A stretch of DNA of 9,190 nt from contig CAZTLU010000059.1 of the NCBI GenBank assembly GCA_964614605.1, forward strand, positions 1 through 9,190. Direction: 5' to 3'. Under the pieces are notes generated by a model. That model was given only the letters and a program-made list of their open reading frames with translations. It did no database searches and was not told the origin of the DNA. This DNA is from Fimenecus sp964614605. Lineage in GTDB: Bacteria > Bacillota > Clostridia > Oscillospirales > Acutalibacteraceae. The stretch's first letter is position 1, and the number at the start of each line of letters is the position of its first letter. Both the position numbers and the translations under genes were made by a program. Below, one piece after another: positions 1-6,777 of this stretch.

Positions 1-3000
1 CTTCATCGCAAATCTTCGCACGAGTTCTTACATCAAACATATTGGCGTACGAACCATCATCATTTCTGTTAAAACGAATTTGTGATGACATTGGTGAAAG
101 GATTGTTTTTTCTGAAACAGTTGTATTCTTTGTTACTCCTGTACGAATTTCTATTGGGTCATAGCCTTTGTCCGTGCTTGTAACAACGCAATAATAGTAG
201 GGAGATTCAGGATAATCCGCTGGGTTAAAATCTTTACTTGTAGCACCATCTACAGGTGTTCCAGTTGTGTTGTTTGCTTCAGTATTACTGTACCATTGGT
301 AAGTCTTATTAAAACCAATTACATCAGGTGAGAGAATTTCACCATTGCCTGCATATTCCATAGGAACATCTTCAAGAATTGCAGTTTCTTGTGAGATTTC
401 TATGAATTCGTGACCATATTCATTTGCCCATTCTTCTGCATATGTTCCTTTTGTACCATAAACTCTATAGTTCATTTCAGTTGTGTCTATTGTACATTCC
501 TTAAATGTTGAAGGCATTGTTACAATGCAAAAATCCACAATAGACATATAATTTTTTGTTATTGGTAAACTATAGGCAGTTTCAAGGTTTGAAAATTCTA
601 TACGAGAAACAACCTCATCGTCAAATGCACTTGTACCAATAGTTACAACATTGTCAAAATAATACTCTCTGATTTCACTTATGCCACCCATAGTTTTAAA
701 CGCACTACTTGGAATTTCTGTAATGTTAGGTAAATTAACATATCTTAAACAATAACAGTCTTGAAAGGAACTACTATATATTTTTTCAGCTAGAGGAAAG
801 TCAGCAACCTCAATATTTGTGCTATTAAAGGCATTTGCACCAATTATCCTATAATTAGGCATATAGTAGAACGCAAGAGGAGACATATAAAATATGCTAT
901 CACGCGTATTACTGGTTTTTTCGAGCTTTGGAAGAGAAACATTTTCTAGCCAAAATGCATATTGAAACGCACCTGTACCTACATTCACAACTTCTTCACC
1001 TATAAATTCACTAATGCCAGATTGCTTAAATGCATTACTTTCTATTGATTTTACTTTAGGTACATTCATAGACACAAGATTACTTGTTTCATAAAAAGCT
1101 TGACTTCCAATCTCCTCTAAATTAGGAAAATCAACAAGTTCAAGAGAATAAGCTTTAGAGAAAACACTAGTTCCAATTGAAGTTACAGCATTTCCAGATA
1201 CGAAACGAAGTATTTCATTTTCGTAGAATTTTTTTCCGCTAGATATAGTTGTGACGGAGTCAGGAAGATGTATTCCTTTTGTATTAATAGATTTCTCACC
1301 AATATCTTTAACTTGAATTCCATTTATATATTCAGGGATGATTAAGTCATCAATTTCCCCTGTGTAATTTGTGATTACACCATTTTCATCAATTTCAAAA
1401 TCTTCTTCTGCTCCTACATATCCAATTCGTATGTTTGCACTTATCTCATCACTGAAATAACCTGTATTCTCATAATATGCAACTACCCGCAATTGAGTAT
1501 ACTCACTTATTGTTATCGGTTGTGTATATACTTGCAGGTCACCATTTCCATAAGCGGGATAAGTATTATTTGTTGTATAAAGTATTGTTGCATTTGGATC
1601 ATCACAAGTGATTGTACAAATTTGTTCACCCTCATATAATCCTGTGGAAAGATTCATTTCGGGCATTGTAAGTTTAGGCAAATTAAAAGCATTAGCAAAT
1701 TGCACCATACAATTTCCTTTTACTTTAGTTGAATATCCACGATAATTATATATCTTTAATGAGGAATCTTTCATTCTATTTTCAATTGCAGAAACTGTTA
1801 TATCCTTGTCAATACTTTTCATAATTGCAGCAAGTGCTGCCACACACGGTGAAGAAAAAGATGTTCCGTCCCACATATCATAATTGTTTCCGTAAAGAGC
1901 AACATGAATCCATTCGCCTGGAGCTGCGACATCAATTTGAGATGAAAAAGTATTCCAATCAACACTTGTATTATTAATATTTGTTGCGGCAACAATAATA
2001 TTTTCTTCAAGATAGTTGGTTGCATCTCCAACTATCAACCCTCCCGTATTGCCAACAGCAGTGACAACAGGAATATTTTTTTTGTAAGCCAACAGTTGAG
2101 CTTCTTTTGCCATACCCGATACATCGGAGAATCCTAAACTCATATTTATAACATCAACTTCATCGGTAATAGCTTGTAAAATTCCAGCAATAATTGCTGT
2201 ATTAGGTACGCTATCTTCTTCATCAAGAACCTTATAAACTGATACCTTAACATTGTCAGGTGAATTATCAACAACAACACTACTCACTGCCGTTCCGTGA
2301 CAAAGTTCAAGATTCGATGAGTCCATTTCATCGTTTACTGCCCCTTCTGGAGTAGAATTAAAGTATGAGCGAATAATTCTTCCTTGCAAGAATTCGTGAT
2401 TATAATCTACACCTGTATCAATTATACCAACAACTACTTCTTCCATTTTAGATTTAATTTTTTCTAAATAATCTTGAAGTCGTTTTGATTGTGTTCTTTC
2501 AAGACTATATTCACTTAAATGGTCAGGAACTTCTTCTGTATCAGTGACATTTTCATTCTCTGAATTAGACAGGTCACTTTTTCTGTCAATATAAGCAACA
2601 TTATCTGTACAAACTGATTTAATTTTCTTAACTTCAGTTAGCTTTTCGTATGCACTTTTAGCAGCTTCGGGACTTCCATATTGAAGAATATGAAAATCCT
2701 CAAAGCCACTTACATGTTCTAAAGCACCATAGTCATCAAAATTGTCATTTGCACGAACAATCAGACGAGCCGTTTGAAAATCAAGAGAGTTTAATTCTTC
2801 TGTTTCGGATGTTTCACCATTTGAATAGAATTGATTAATAGTTGCATTATATGTATATTCATCCTCAACAACTTCAAAATCCTTGTCAGCATCATACTCT
2901 CGTGAAAGCCCAACAATACCATCTATAAAATTGTTAATAGATTTTTCTTCATTCCACTCTTCTGCATAAGTTGTAATGGTTACCGATATAACAGAAAAAA

Positions 3001-3040
3001 TTAAAATTAAAGAAAGTAAAAAGCTGACAAATTTTTTCAT
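1..3040 (-). CDS. Secreted subtilisin-family (S8) serine protease with chitobiase-like, BspA-type LRR and Ig-like domains (C-terminus beyond the window)
   Basis: The frame stays open from the ATG at 3040 to the left edge (1013 codons), so the stop codon is missing. A ribosome site GGTGAT (3045-3050) precedes the start. Residues 1-26 form a signal peptide (MKK, hydrophobic core, cleavage likely after TYA). Residues 27 to about 190 look like a pro-region. The S8 catalytic domain covers about 195-450, with Asp208 (IIDTGVD), His248 (CHGTAV), oxyanion Asn331 (VGNTGG) and Ser394 (GTSFSSP) all present, so it should be active. Residues about 453-537 resemble the chitobiase/hexosaminidase C-terminal fold (ATILYTT motif). 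Residues about 549-865 are irregular BspA-type LRRs (IGSQAF, IESNAF, VGTGAF, IGTSAF). About 880-967 looks Ig-like (YQWYSNT, YYYCVVT). It is probably a cell-surface or secreted protease whose LRRs bind a partner; the substrate is unknown. Missing C-terminal parts could include an anchor or dockerin. It is transcribed separately from cotJ. Confidence 0.9.
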   Translation of the reverse strand, partial: MKKFVSFLLSLILIFSVISVTITTYAEEWNEEKSINNFIDGIVGLSREYDADKDFEVVEDEYTYNATINQFYSNGETSETEELNSLDFQTARLIVRANDNFDDYGALEHVSGFEDFHILQYGSPEAAKSAYEKLTEVKKIKSVCTDNVAYIDRKSDLSNSENENVTDTEEVPDHLSEYSLERTQSKRLQDYLEKIKSKMEEVVVGIIDTGVDYNHEFLQGRIIRSYFNSTPEGAVNDEMDSSNLELCHGTAVSSVVVDNSPDNVKVSVYKVLDEEDSVPNTAIIAGILQAITDEVDVINMSLGFSDVSGMAKEAQLLAYKKNIPVVTAVGNTGGLIVGDATNYLEENIIVAATNINNTSVDWNTFSSQIDVAAPGEWIHVALYGNNYDMWDGTSFSSPCVAALAAIMKSIDKDITVSAIENRMKDSSLKIYNYRGYSTKVKGNCMVQFANAFNLPKLTMPEMNLSTGLYEGEQICTITCDDPNATILYTTNNTYPAYGNGDLQVYTQPITISEYTQLRVVAYYENTGYFSDEISANIRIGYVGAEEDFEIDENGVITNYTGEIDDLIIPEYINGIQVKDIGEKSINTKGIHLPDSVTTISSGKKFYENEILRFVSGNAVTSIGTSVFSKAYSLELVDFPNLEEIGSQAFYETSNLVSMNVPKVKSIESNAFKQSGISEFIGEEVVNVGTGAFQYAFWLENVSLPKLEKTSNTRDSIFYMSPLAFYYMPNYRIIGANAFNSTNIEVADFPLAEKIYSSSFQDCYCLRYVNLPNITEIPSSAFKTMGGISEIREYYFDNVVTIGTSAFDDEVVSRIEFSNLETAYSLPITKNYMSIVDFCIVTMPSTFKECTIDTTEMNYRVYGTKGTYAEEWANEYGHEFIEISQETAILEDVPMEYAGNGEILSPDVIGFNKTYQWYSNTEANNTTGTPVDGATSKDFNPADYPESPYYYCVVTSTDKGYDPIEIRTGVTKNTTVSEKTILSPMSSQIRFNRNDDGSYANMFDVRTRAKICDE

Positions 3041-3056
3041 AAATATCACCAAAATC

Positions 3057-3085
3057 ATAATAACATAAAACACATTTAATTGCAA
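3057..3085 (-). promoter_or_regulatory. Predicted sigma-A promoter of the S8 protease gene
   Basis: Read on the minus strand, TTGCAA (3080-3085) is followed after exactly 17 nt by TATTAT (3057-3062). These match the -35 and -10 consensus at 4/6 and 5/6. The predicted transcript would start only about 10 nt before the ATG, so the leader is very short and the ribosome site lies at its 5' end. The -35 box overlaps the U-tract of the cotJ terminator, so one transcript ends where the next promoter begins. The call rests on consensus matching alone. Confidence 0.5.
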
Positions 3086-3121
3086 TAAAAAGTATGGCGA
3101 TAGCCTAGCTCCCGCCATACT
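3084..3121 (-). terminator. Rho-independent terminator of the cotJ operon
   Basis: On the minus strand an 8-bp perfect stem is formed by GTATGGCG (3113-3120) and CGCCATAC (3092-3099), extendable by one A-T pair at the base. The loop is 13 nt, and TTTTTATT follows (3084-3091). It lies about 50 nt beyond the cotJC stop codon and before the protease promoter. On the plus strand the stem has no T-run, so it is directional. Confidence 0.85.
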
Positions 3122-3169
3122 GTGTGTTATTTATTTGAGATTCTTCGCTTCGCTCAGAATGACACACAG
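3120..3169. repeat. REP-like imperfect palindrome behind cotJC
   Basis: The outer arms CTGTGTGT (3120-3127) and ACACACAG (3162-3169) are perfect inverted repeats. Inside them ATTCT and AGAAT (3141-3160) form a second inverted pair around TCGCTTCGCTC, itself a tandem of TTCGC-like units. On the minus strand the core reads TGTCATTCTGAGCGAAGCGA and continues AGAATCT. From memory, close variants of this string recur in intergenic regions of many bacterial genomes, so I call it REP-like; copy number in this genome cannot be judged from one copy. It begins directly after the cotJC stop codon and abuts the terminator stem. Confidence 0.55.
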
Positions 3170-3859
3170 TTATCTGTATCGTCTTCTGTTAGCGTTGTTT
3201 GAATAATTTGTTGTATTGTTGTTTGAGTTTTTATTTGTATTTTTGCAATCGGGCTTATTGCAATGCTTATCAAAGCTTGGGTTGAAAGCATAGAAATTCT
3301 TGCTGTCAAGACGGTCGGTAGTCATCTGCAAGCCTTCACCGAATCTCTGATAATGCACGATTTCGCGTTCACGAAGGAATTTAATCGGGTCACGCACATC
3401 GGGGTCATCAACAAGACGAAGAATGTTGTCGTAGGTCGTTCTCGCTTTTTGCTCTGCCGCAAGGTCTTCGTGCAAGTCAGTAATCACATCGCCTTTTGAC
3501 TGAAGATATGTGGCAGTAAATGGTGTTCCGCTTGCCGCAAGAGGATAAATACCTGTTGTGTGGTCCACAAAATAGGTGTCAAATCCGTGCTTTTTGATTT
3601 CATCAATCGTAAGGTTTCTTGTAAGCTGATATACGATTGCGCCAATCATTTCAAGGTGGCCTAATTCTTCAGTACCGATGTCTGTGAGAAGTCCTTTGAG
3701 TTCAGGGAACGGCATTGCATATCTCTGTGAGAGATAACGCAAGGATGCACCTAATTCACCGTCGGGGCCGCCATACTGGCTGATAATGATTTGTGCGTAT
3801 TTAGGGTTGGGATTTTTGATTTTTACGGGATACTGTAATTTCTTTTCATATTGGAACAT
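3170..3859 (-). CDS. cotJC: Spore coat protein CotJC, manganese-catalase family
   Basis: This ferritin-like four-helix protein belongs to the dimanganese catalase family and is a component of the CotJ complex of the spore coat. Residues expected to ligate the metals are in place: Glu35 (DGELGA), Glu65 and His68 (TEELGHLEM), Glu136 (AAEQKA) and His169 (EIVHYQ), so peroxide-degrading activity is plausible. The predicted protein has 229 residues, longer than the roughly 190 of Bacillus subtilis CotJC. The extra tail, about 192-229, is Asn-rich and ends RRRYR, with Cys200 and Cys205. I chose ATG at 3859 over two in-frame TTG codons upstream (3862, 3865). That ATG overlaps the cotJB stop as TGATG, indicating translational coupling, and GGAG lies 11 nt upstream. 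It is the last gene of the operon, followed by a REP-like repeat and a terminator. Confidence 0.95.
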   Translation of the reverse strand: MFQYEKKLQYPVKIKNPNPKYAQIIISQYGGPDGELGASLRYLSQRYAMPFPELKGLLTDIGTEELGHLEMIGAIVYQLTRNLTIDEIKKHGFDTYFVDHTTGIYPLAASGTPFTATYLQSKGDVITDLHEDLAAEQKARTTYDNILRLVDDPDVRDPIKFLREREIVHYQRFGEGLQMTTDRLDSKNFYAFNPSFDKHCNKPDCKNTNKNSNNNTTNYSNNANRRRYR

Positions 3860-4107
3860 CAACAATCACACTCCATATAGTCCCATGGCCACGGATTTTT
3901 AATCCATGCAAGTCCGCTTTCTGTTGTATGGGTAAGGGGGCCGAAACACTCTTCATACTCCTCGCGGAGTTCCATTGCTCTTTCTGTATATTTTCTGTGC
4001 ATTTCCAACGCTTTTTCGTCGCATGGGTGCGTATCAAGGTATAAATGCAGTTCCCATGCGGCAAATTGCACTGCTGAAAGTTCGCGCATAAGTTTACATC
4101 TGTCCAC
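3859..4107 (-). CDS. cotJB: Spore coat protein CotJB
   Basis: This small protein of the CotJA-JB-JC set is needed for the CotJ complex in the spore coat; its biochemical role is unknown. The family signatures are clear: WELHLYLDTHP at about 18-28, FGPLT near 55-59, and the Trp-rich end NPWPWDY near 71-77. The predicted length is 82 residues, close to B. subtilis CotJB. I chose the GTG at 4107 because GGAGGT (4115-4120) lies 7 nt upstream. The in-frame ATG at 4122 has no ribosome site before it and its own codons make up that GGAGGT, but it cannot be excluded (87 residues). The start overlaps the 3' end of cotJA, and the stop overlaps the cotJC ATG. The C-terminus ends ECDC, with further Cys at 4, 29 and 54. 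Confidence 0.92.
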   Translation of the reverse strand: MDRCKLMRELSAVQFAAWELHLYLDTHPCDEKALEMHRKYTERAMELREEYEECFGPLTHTTESGLAWIKNPWPWDYMECDC

Positions 4108-4288
4108 AGCATTTACCTCCATAGAATTTTTTATCTAATTCAGGGAAAAGTGTACCATTGCAAAATCCCTCTTCACTTGTATATGTTATCAGCTCTGTCT
4201 GGAATGGCACATAAGCCATAGCAACTACTGTGTTTTCAGGAAGATGAGGCATTTCTTTGCAGATACACTGACATTCTTTTTGCTCCAT
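4094..4288 (-). CDS. cotJA: Spore coat-associated protein CotJA
   Basis: This is the first gene of the cotJ operon, encoding 64 residues. The conserved CotJA core is visible: AMAYVPFQ at about 23-30, the GTLFPELD block at 45-52, and FYGG at 55-58. In Bacillus the cotJ operon is expressed in the mother cell under sigma-E and the products assemble in the coat; CotJA is needed for CotJC assembly there. The ATG at 4288 has a clear ribosome site, AAGGAG (4297-4302), 8 nt upstream. Cysteines cluster at the ends: C6, C8 and C10 near the N-terminus and C60-C61 near the C-terminus. Its last codons contain the ribosome site for cotJB, and the two reading frames overlap by 14 nt. Confidence 0.92.
   Translation of the reverse strand: MEQKECQCICKEMPHLPENTVVAMAYVPFQTELITYTSEEGFCNGTLFPELDKKFYGGKCCGQM
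4115..4120 (-). promoter_or_regulatory. Ribosome binding site of cotJB inside cotJA
   Basis: GGAGGT, a full Shine-Dalgarno match, lies 7 nt before the GTG at 4107. It is encoded by codons of the CotJA Tyr-Gly-Gly-Lys stretch. It decides the cotJB start in favour of GTG over the upstream ATG at 4122, which overlaps the motif itself. Confidence 0.7.
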
Positions 4289-4313
4289 TTTATTTTCTCC
4301 TTTTTCTTGATTT

Positions 4314-4326
4314 AGTGAAATTCACT
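4314..4326. promoter_or_regulatory. 13-bp palindrome in the cotJ/deo divergent intergenic region (possible operator)
   Basis: AGTGAA (4314-4319) and TTCACT (4321-4326) are perfect inverted repeats around a single A. The site lies 11 nt upstream of the cotJA ribosome site and 39 nt upstream of the -35 box of the plus-strand promoter, so a bound protein could affect either unit. No regulator gene is present in the window and I do not recognise the motif. Its role as an operator is inference. Confidence 0.3.
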
Positions 4327-4365
4327 GTTACATCATATTCATACGCGGACAAAATGTTATTTTTA

Positions 4366-4394
4366 TTGAAAAAGCATTTTAATAATGGTAAAAT
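4366..4394 (+). promoter_or_regulatory. Predicted sigma-A promoter of the deo operon
   Basis: TTGAAA (4366-4371) and TAAAAT (4389-4394) are separated by exactly 17 nt and match the -35 and -10 consensus at 5/6 each. The predicted transcript starts near 4401, about 15 nt before the first gene's TTG codon. No other convincing promoter or terminator was seen between the six downstream genes, so this one probably drives them all. Confidence 0.65.
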
Positions 4395-4415
4395 ATTATC
4401 AAGAGGTGTTTAGTT

Positions 4416-4985
4416 TTGGGAAAATTCAGCGAAAAACTTAAAAAATTCTTTTCAAGTGAAGCATCATTGCAAAGAATTCCGTTATATTTCTTTTTCACTT
4501 GCGTTTTATTGGTCGTACTGATTTGTAAATTAGGCGAAACCAATCATTATTTGAAAGAAATTGCCGCAAACGGCACAGATGTAATAGAAATTAAGACAAA
4601 AGATGAAGATTATGAAAATGTTGTTGATGTTTACATTGAATCCACAAAATCGGCAGAAGACATTGTGCCGTTGCTTGAAGAAATGACTACAGAAGAAAGC
4701 ACTACAGTGCAATCGGTTGATGAAACTACCACCAAAAAGACAGAAAGCACCACAAAACAATCGCAGACAGCACAGACTACACAAACAACTGCTGACAAGG
4801 GAAATAATTCTTCAAAAACCACTTATGTACTCAATATAAACAGTAAAAAAATTCATTTGGCTGATTGTTCATTTGTAAGCAGAACCAAAGAAGAAAATAA
4901 AAAGACTGTTGAGCTGACTGACGAAGAGCTGCAACAGTATTTAAACGACGGATATACATTATGTAAAACCTGCGGAGGAAATTAA
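4416..4985 (+). CDS. Single-pass membrane protein with Thr-rich stalk and C-terminal His/Cys (Ada-like) module
   Basis: The function of this 189-residue protein is unknown. A short basic N-terminus (about 1-20) is followed by one membrane helix at about 21-39 (IPLYFFFTCVLLVVLI), an acidic segment, and a Ser/Thr/Gln-rich low-complexity stalk at about 90-133. The compact C-terminal module at about 135-189 contains His147, Cys151, Cys183 and Cys186 (IHLADC and LCKTC). This resembles the small Ada-type metal-binding modules often attached to secreted nucleases and other surface proteins of Firmicutes. The positive N-terminus suggests the module lies outside the cell. Translation starts at TTG (4416), 7 nt after GAGGTG (4403-4408). 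It stops 1 nt before deoC, so it is co-transcribed and probably coupled with it. A role linked to DNA or nucleoside uptake is only inferred from position. The catalytic domain of a nuclease is absent. Confidence 0.75.
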   Translation: MGKFSEKLKKFFSSEASLQRIPLYFFFTCVLLVVLICKLGETNHYLKEIAANGTDVIEIKTKDEDYENVVDVYIESTKSAEDIVPLLEEMTTEESTTVQSVDETTTKKTESTTKQSQTAQTTQTTADKGNNSSKTTYVLNINSKKIHLADCSFVSRTKEENKKTVELTDEELQQYLNDGYTLCKTCGGN

Positions 4986-4986
4986 A

Positions 4987-5652
4987 ATGGAAATTAAAGA
5001 AATTTTGAGTAAGGTTGACCACACATTACTTTCTCAAGGTGCAGCTTGGAATGATATTAAGGCTATTTGCGACGACGGAATGAAATATGAAACTGCTTCA
5101 GTTTGCATCCCCGCCTCTTATGTTAAGCCGGCAAAGGAATATGTTGGCGAGAAGCTTACAATCTGCACCGTAATCGGATTCCCAAACGGATATTCAACTA
5201 CTGCAACCAAAGTTTTTGAAACTGCTGACGCTATAAAAAACGGCGCTGACGAGATTGATATGGTTATCAATGTTGGTTGGCTTAAAGACAAGAAATACAA
5301 TGCAATTCTTGATGAAATCAACGCAATAAAAGATGCTTGCAATGGCAGAATATTAAAGGTGATTATTGAAACTTGCTTGCTCACCGATGAAGAGAAAATC
5401 AAGATGTGCGAAATAGTTAGCAATTCAAATGCTGATTATATTAAAACTTCAACAGGATTTTCAACCGGCGGCGCTACAAAGTCAGATATTGAGCTTTTTG
5501 CAACACACACAACAAATGGCAAGAAAATCAAGGCAGCAGGCGGAATTGCTTCAATTCAAGACGCTGAAGATTTTATAAACCTCGGTGCTTCAAGACTTGG
5601 CACAAGCAGAATTGTAAAAATCGTTAAAAACGAACAAGGCAGTGGTTATTGA
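4987..5652 (+). CDS. deoC: Deoxyribose-phosphate aldolase
   Basis: This cytoplasmic class I aldolase cleaves 2-deoxy-D-ribose-5-phosphate into acetaldehyde and glyceraldehyde-3-phosphate, the last step of deoxynucleoside breakdown. The 221-residue TIM barrel has the usual length for Firmicutes DeoC. Key residues are present: Asp91 (DEIDMVINVG), Schiff-base Lys153 (YIKTSTGFSTGGAT) and Lys182 (KIKAAGGI), corresponding to E. coli Asp102, Lys167 and Lys201. The start ATG has GGAGG (about 4974-4978) 8 nt upstream, within the end of the preceding gene. The stop overlaps the deoB ATG by 1 nt (TGATG). DeoB, two genes' worth of nucleoside enzymes and DeoC together form a complete route from pyrimidine deoxynucleosides to glycolysis. 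Confidence 0.97.
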   Translation: MEIKEILSKVDHTLLSQGAAWNDIKAICDDGMKYETASVCIPASYVKPAKEYVGEKLTICTVIGFPNGYSTTATKVFETADAIKNGADEIDMVINVGWLKDKKYNAILDEINAIKDACNGRILKVIIETCLLTDEEKIKMCEIVSNSNADYIKTSTGFSTGGATKSDIELFATHTTNGKKIKAAGGIASIQDAEDFINLGASRLGTSRIVKIVKNEQGSGY

Positions 5653-6773
5653 TGAAATATAAGCGAATTTTTTTGATTGTACTTGACAGCTTCGGTATAG
5701 GCAACGCACCCGACGCAGAAAAATTTGGTGATTTGGGTGCAAATACGCTTCAAAGCATTTCAAAATCAGATAAATTTGATATACCAAATCTAAAAAAGAT
5801 TGGACTTTGCAATATAGATGGTGTTGAGCTTGAAAACTACGACTCCCCTATTGGAAAATTCGGCGCTTTGCAGGAAATCTCTGCGGGAAAAGACACGACA
5901 ATCGGGCATTTTGAAATTGCGGGGATAATTTCTGAAAAGCCCTTTCCCACCTATCCCGATGGATTCCCCGAAGAAATTATTAAAGAATTTGAAAAGCAGA
6001 CAGGATGCGGAACACTTTGCAATAAGCCATATTCAGGCACAAAGGTTATTGCAGATTACGGCGAAGAGCACATTAAAACGGGCAAATTGATAATTTATAC
6101 CTCGGCAGACAGTGTGTTTCAGATTGCGGCACATACAGATGTTGTGCCATTAGAAAAACTATATGATTACTGTAAAATCGCAAGAAATATTTTAGTTGGT
6201 GAACACGCTGTTGGCAGAGTAATCGCAAGGCCTTTTACTGACAAATTTCCGTTTGTGAGAACTGCAAACAGACACGATTTTTCAATTGAACCACCCGAAG
6301 ATACAATGCTCGACATTCTCAAAAATAACGGCTTTGATGTAATTTCTGTAGGTAAAATTGCAGATATTTTTGCTCACCGCGGAATTACGGAAAAGCATTT
6401 TACTCATTCAAATGACGAGGGAATGACTAAAACATTTGAATTATTAAATAAAGATTTTAACGGACTTGCGTTCACCAATCTTGTTGATTTCGATATGAAA
6501 TACGGTCACAGACGGGATGTTGACGGCTATGCAAACGCAATAAGTGAATTTGATATTTGGTTAAATGAATTTATACCGAATATGAAAAATAATGATTTAC
6601 TGATTATTACTGCTGACCATGGTTGTGACCCTGCATATAAAGGCACGGACCACACAAGAGAACAAGTACCTTTGCTTATGTACTCAAAGAACATTGAGCC
6701 TGAAAATCTTGGTACAATTAAAGGATATGACTATATCAGTAAAACGGTTTTAGATAATTTTGATTTAAGGTGA
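5652..6773 (+). CDS. deoB: Phosphopentomutase
   Basis: This dimanganese enzyme of the alkaline phosphatase superfamily interconverts (deoxy)ribose-1-phosphate and (deoxy)ribose-5-phosphate, linking Pdp to DeoC. Metal ligands and the phosphothreonine are in register with Bacillus cereus DeoB: Asp12 (VLDSFGIG), Thr82 (GKDTTIGHFE), Asp281 and His286 (DFDMKYGHRRD), Asp322-His323 (TADHGCD) and His334 (DHTREQVP). The protein has 373 residues, slightly shorter than the roughly 390 usual in Firmicutes, with no motif missing. I chose ATG 5652, which overlaps the deoC stop, over an in-frame TTG at 5649. The ribosome site is weak, so translation probably depends on coupling to deoC. Confidence 0.97.
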   Translation: MKYKRIFLIVLDSFGIGNAPDAEKFGDLGANTLQSISKSDKFDIPNLKKIGLCNIDGVELENYDSPIGKFGALQEISAGKDTTIGHFEIAGIISEKPFPTYPDGFPEEIIKEFEKQTGCGTLCNKPYSGTKVIADYGEEHIKTGKLIIYTSADSVFQIAAHTDVVPLEKLYDYCKIARNILVGEHAVGRVIARPFTDKFPFVRTANRHDFSIEPPEDTMLDILKNNGFDVISVGKIADIFAHRGITEKHFTHSNDEGMTKTFELLNKDFNGLAFTNLVDFDMKYGHRRDVDGYANAISEFDIWLNEFIPNMKNNDLLIITADHGCDPAYKGTDHTREQVPLLMYSKNIEPENLGTIKGYDYISKTVLDNFDLR

Positions 6774-6777
6774 TTTT

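Noticed and set aside
3263..3499. 78-codon plus-strand frame opposite cotJC
   Set aside because: It is antisense to conserved catalase-domain codons, has no ribosome site or recognisable product, and is explained as a shadow frame.
3846..4112. 88-codon minus-strand frame overlapping cotJB, with ATG 3 nt after GGAGG
   Set aside because: It lies in another frame across cotJB, its product resembles no known family, and the spacing to the ribosome motif is too short. The cotJB frame has clear family motifs.
4304..4345. Possible sigma-E promoter for cotJA (GAATATG and CACTAAAT on the minus strand)
   Set aside because: Sigma-E control is expected for cotJ from Bacillus, but the -10 matches only 5 of 8 positions and the 16-nt spacing is long. 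It is too weak to annotate.
4381..4400. ATAAT/ATTAT inverted repeat over the -10 box of the deo promoter
   Set aside because: A 5-bp A/T-only repeat in AT-rich DNA is expected by chance, so it gives no support for an operator.
4683..4800. Repetitive ACTACA/ACCACA-like stretch as a possible DNA repeat
   Set aside because: It is coding sequence for the Thr-rich stalk. The units are irregular and explained by amino acid composition.
4530..5022. Three minus-strand frames of 63-84 codons opposite the membrane-protein gene
   Set aside because: They arise from the Thr/Lys-rich codons of the real gene read backwards. The products are Cys/Phe/Val-rich with no family resemblance, and no upstream signals are seen.
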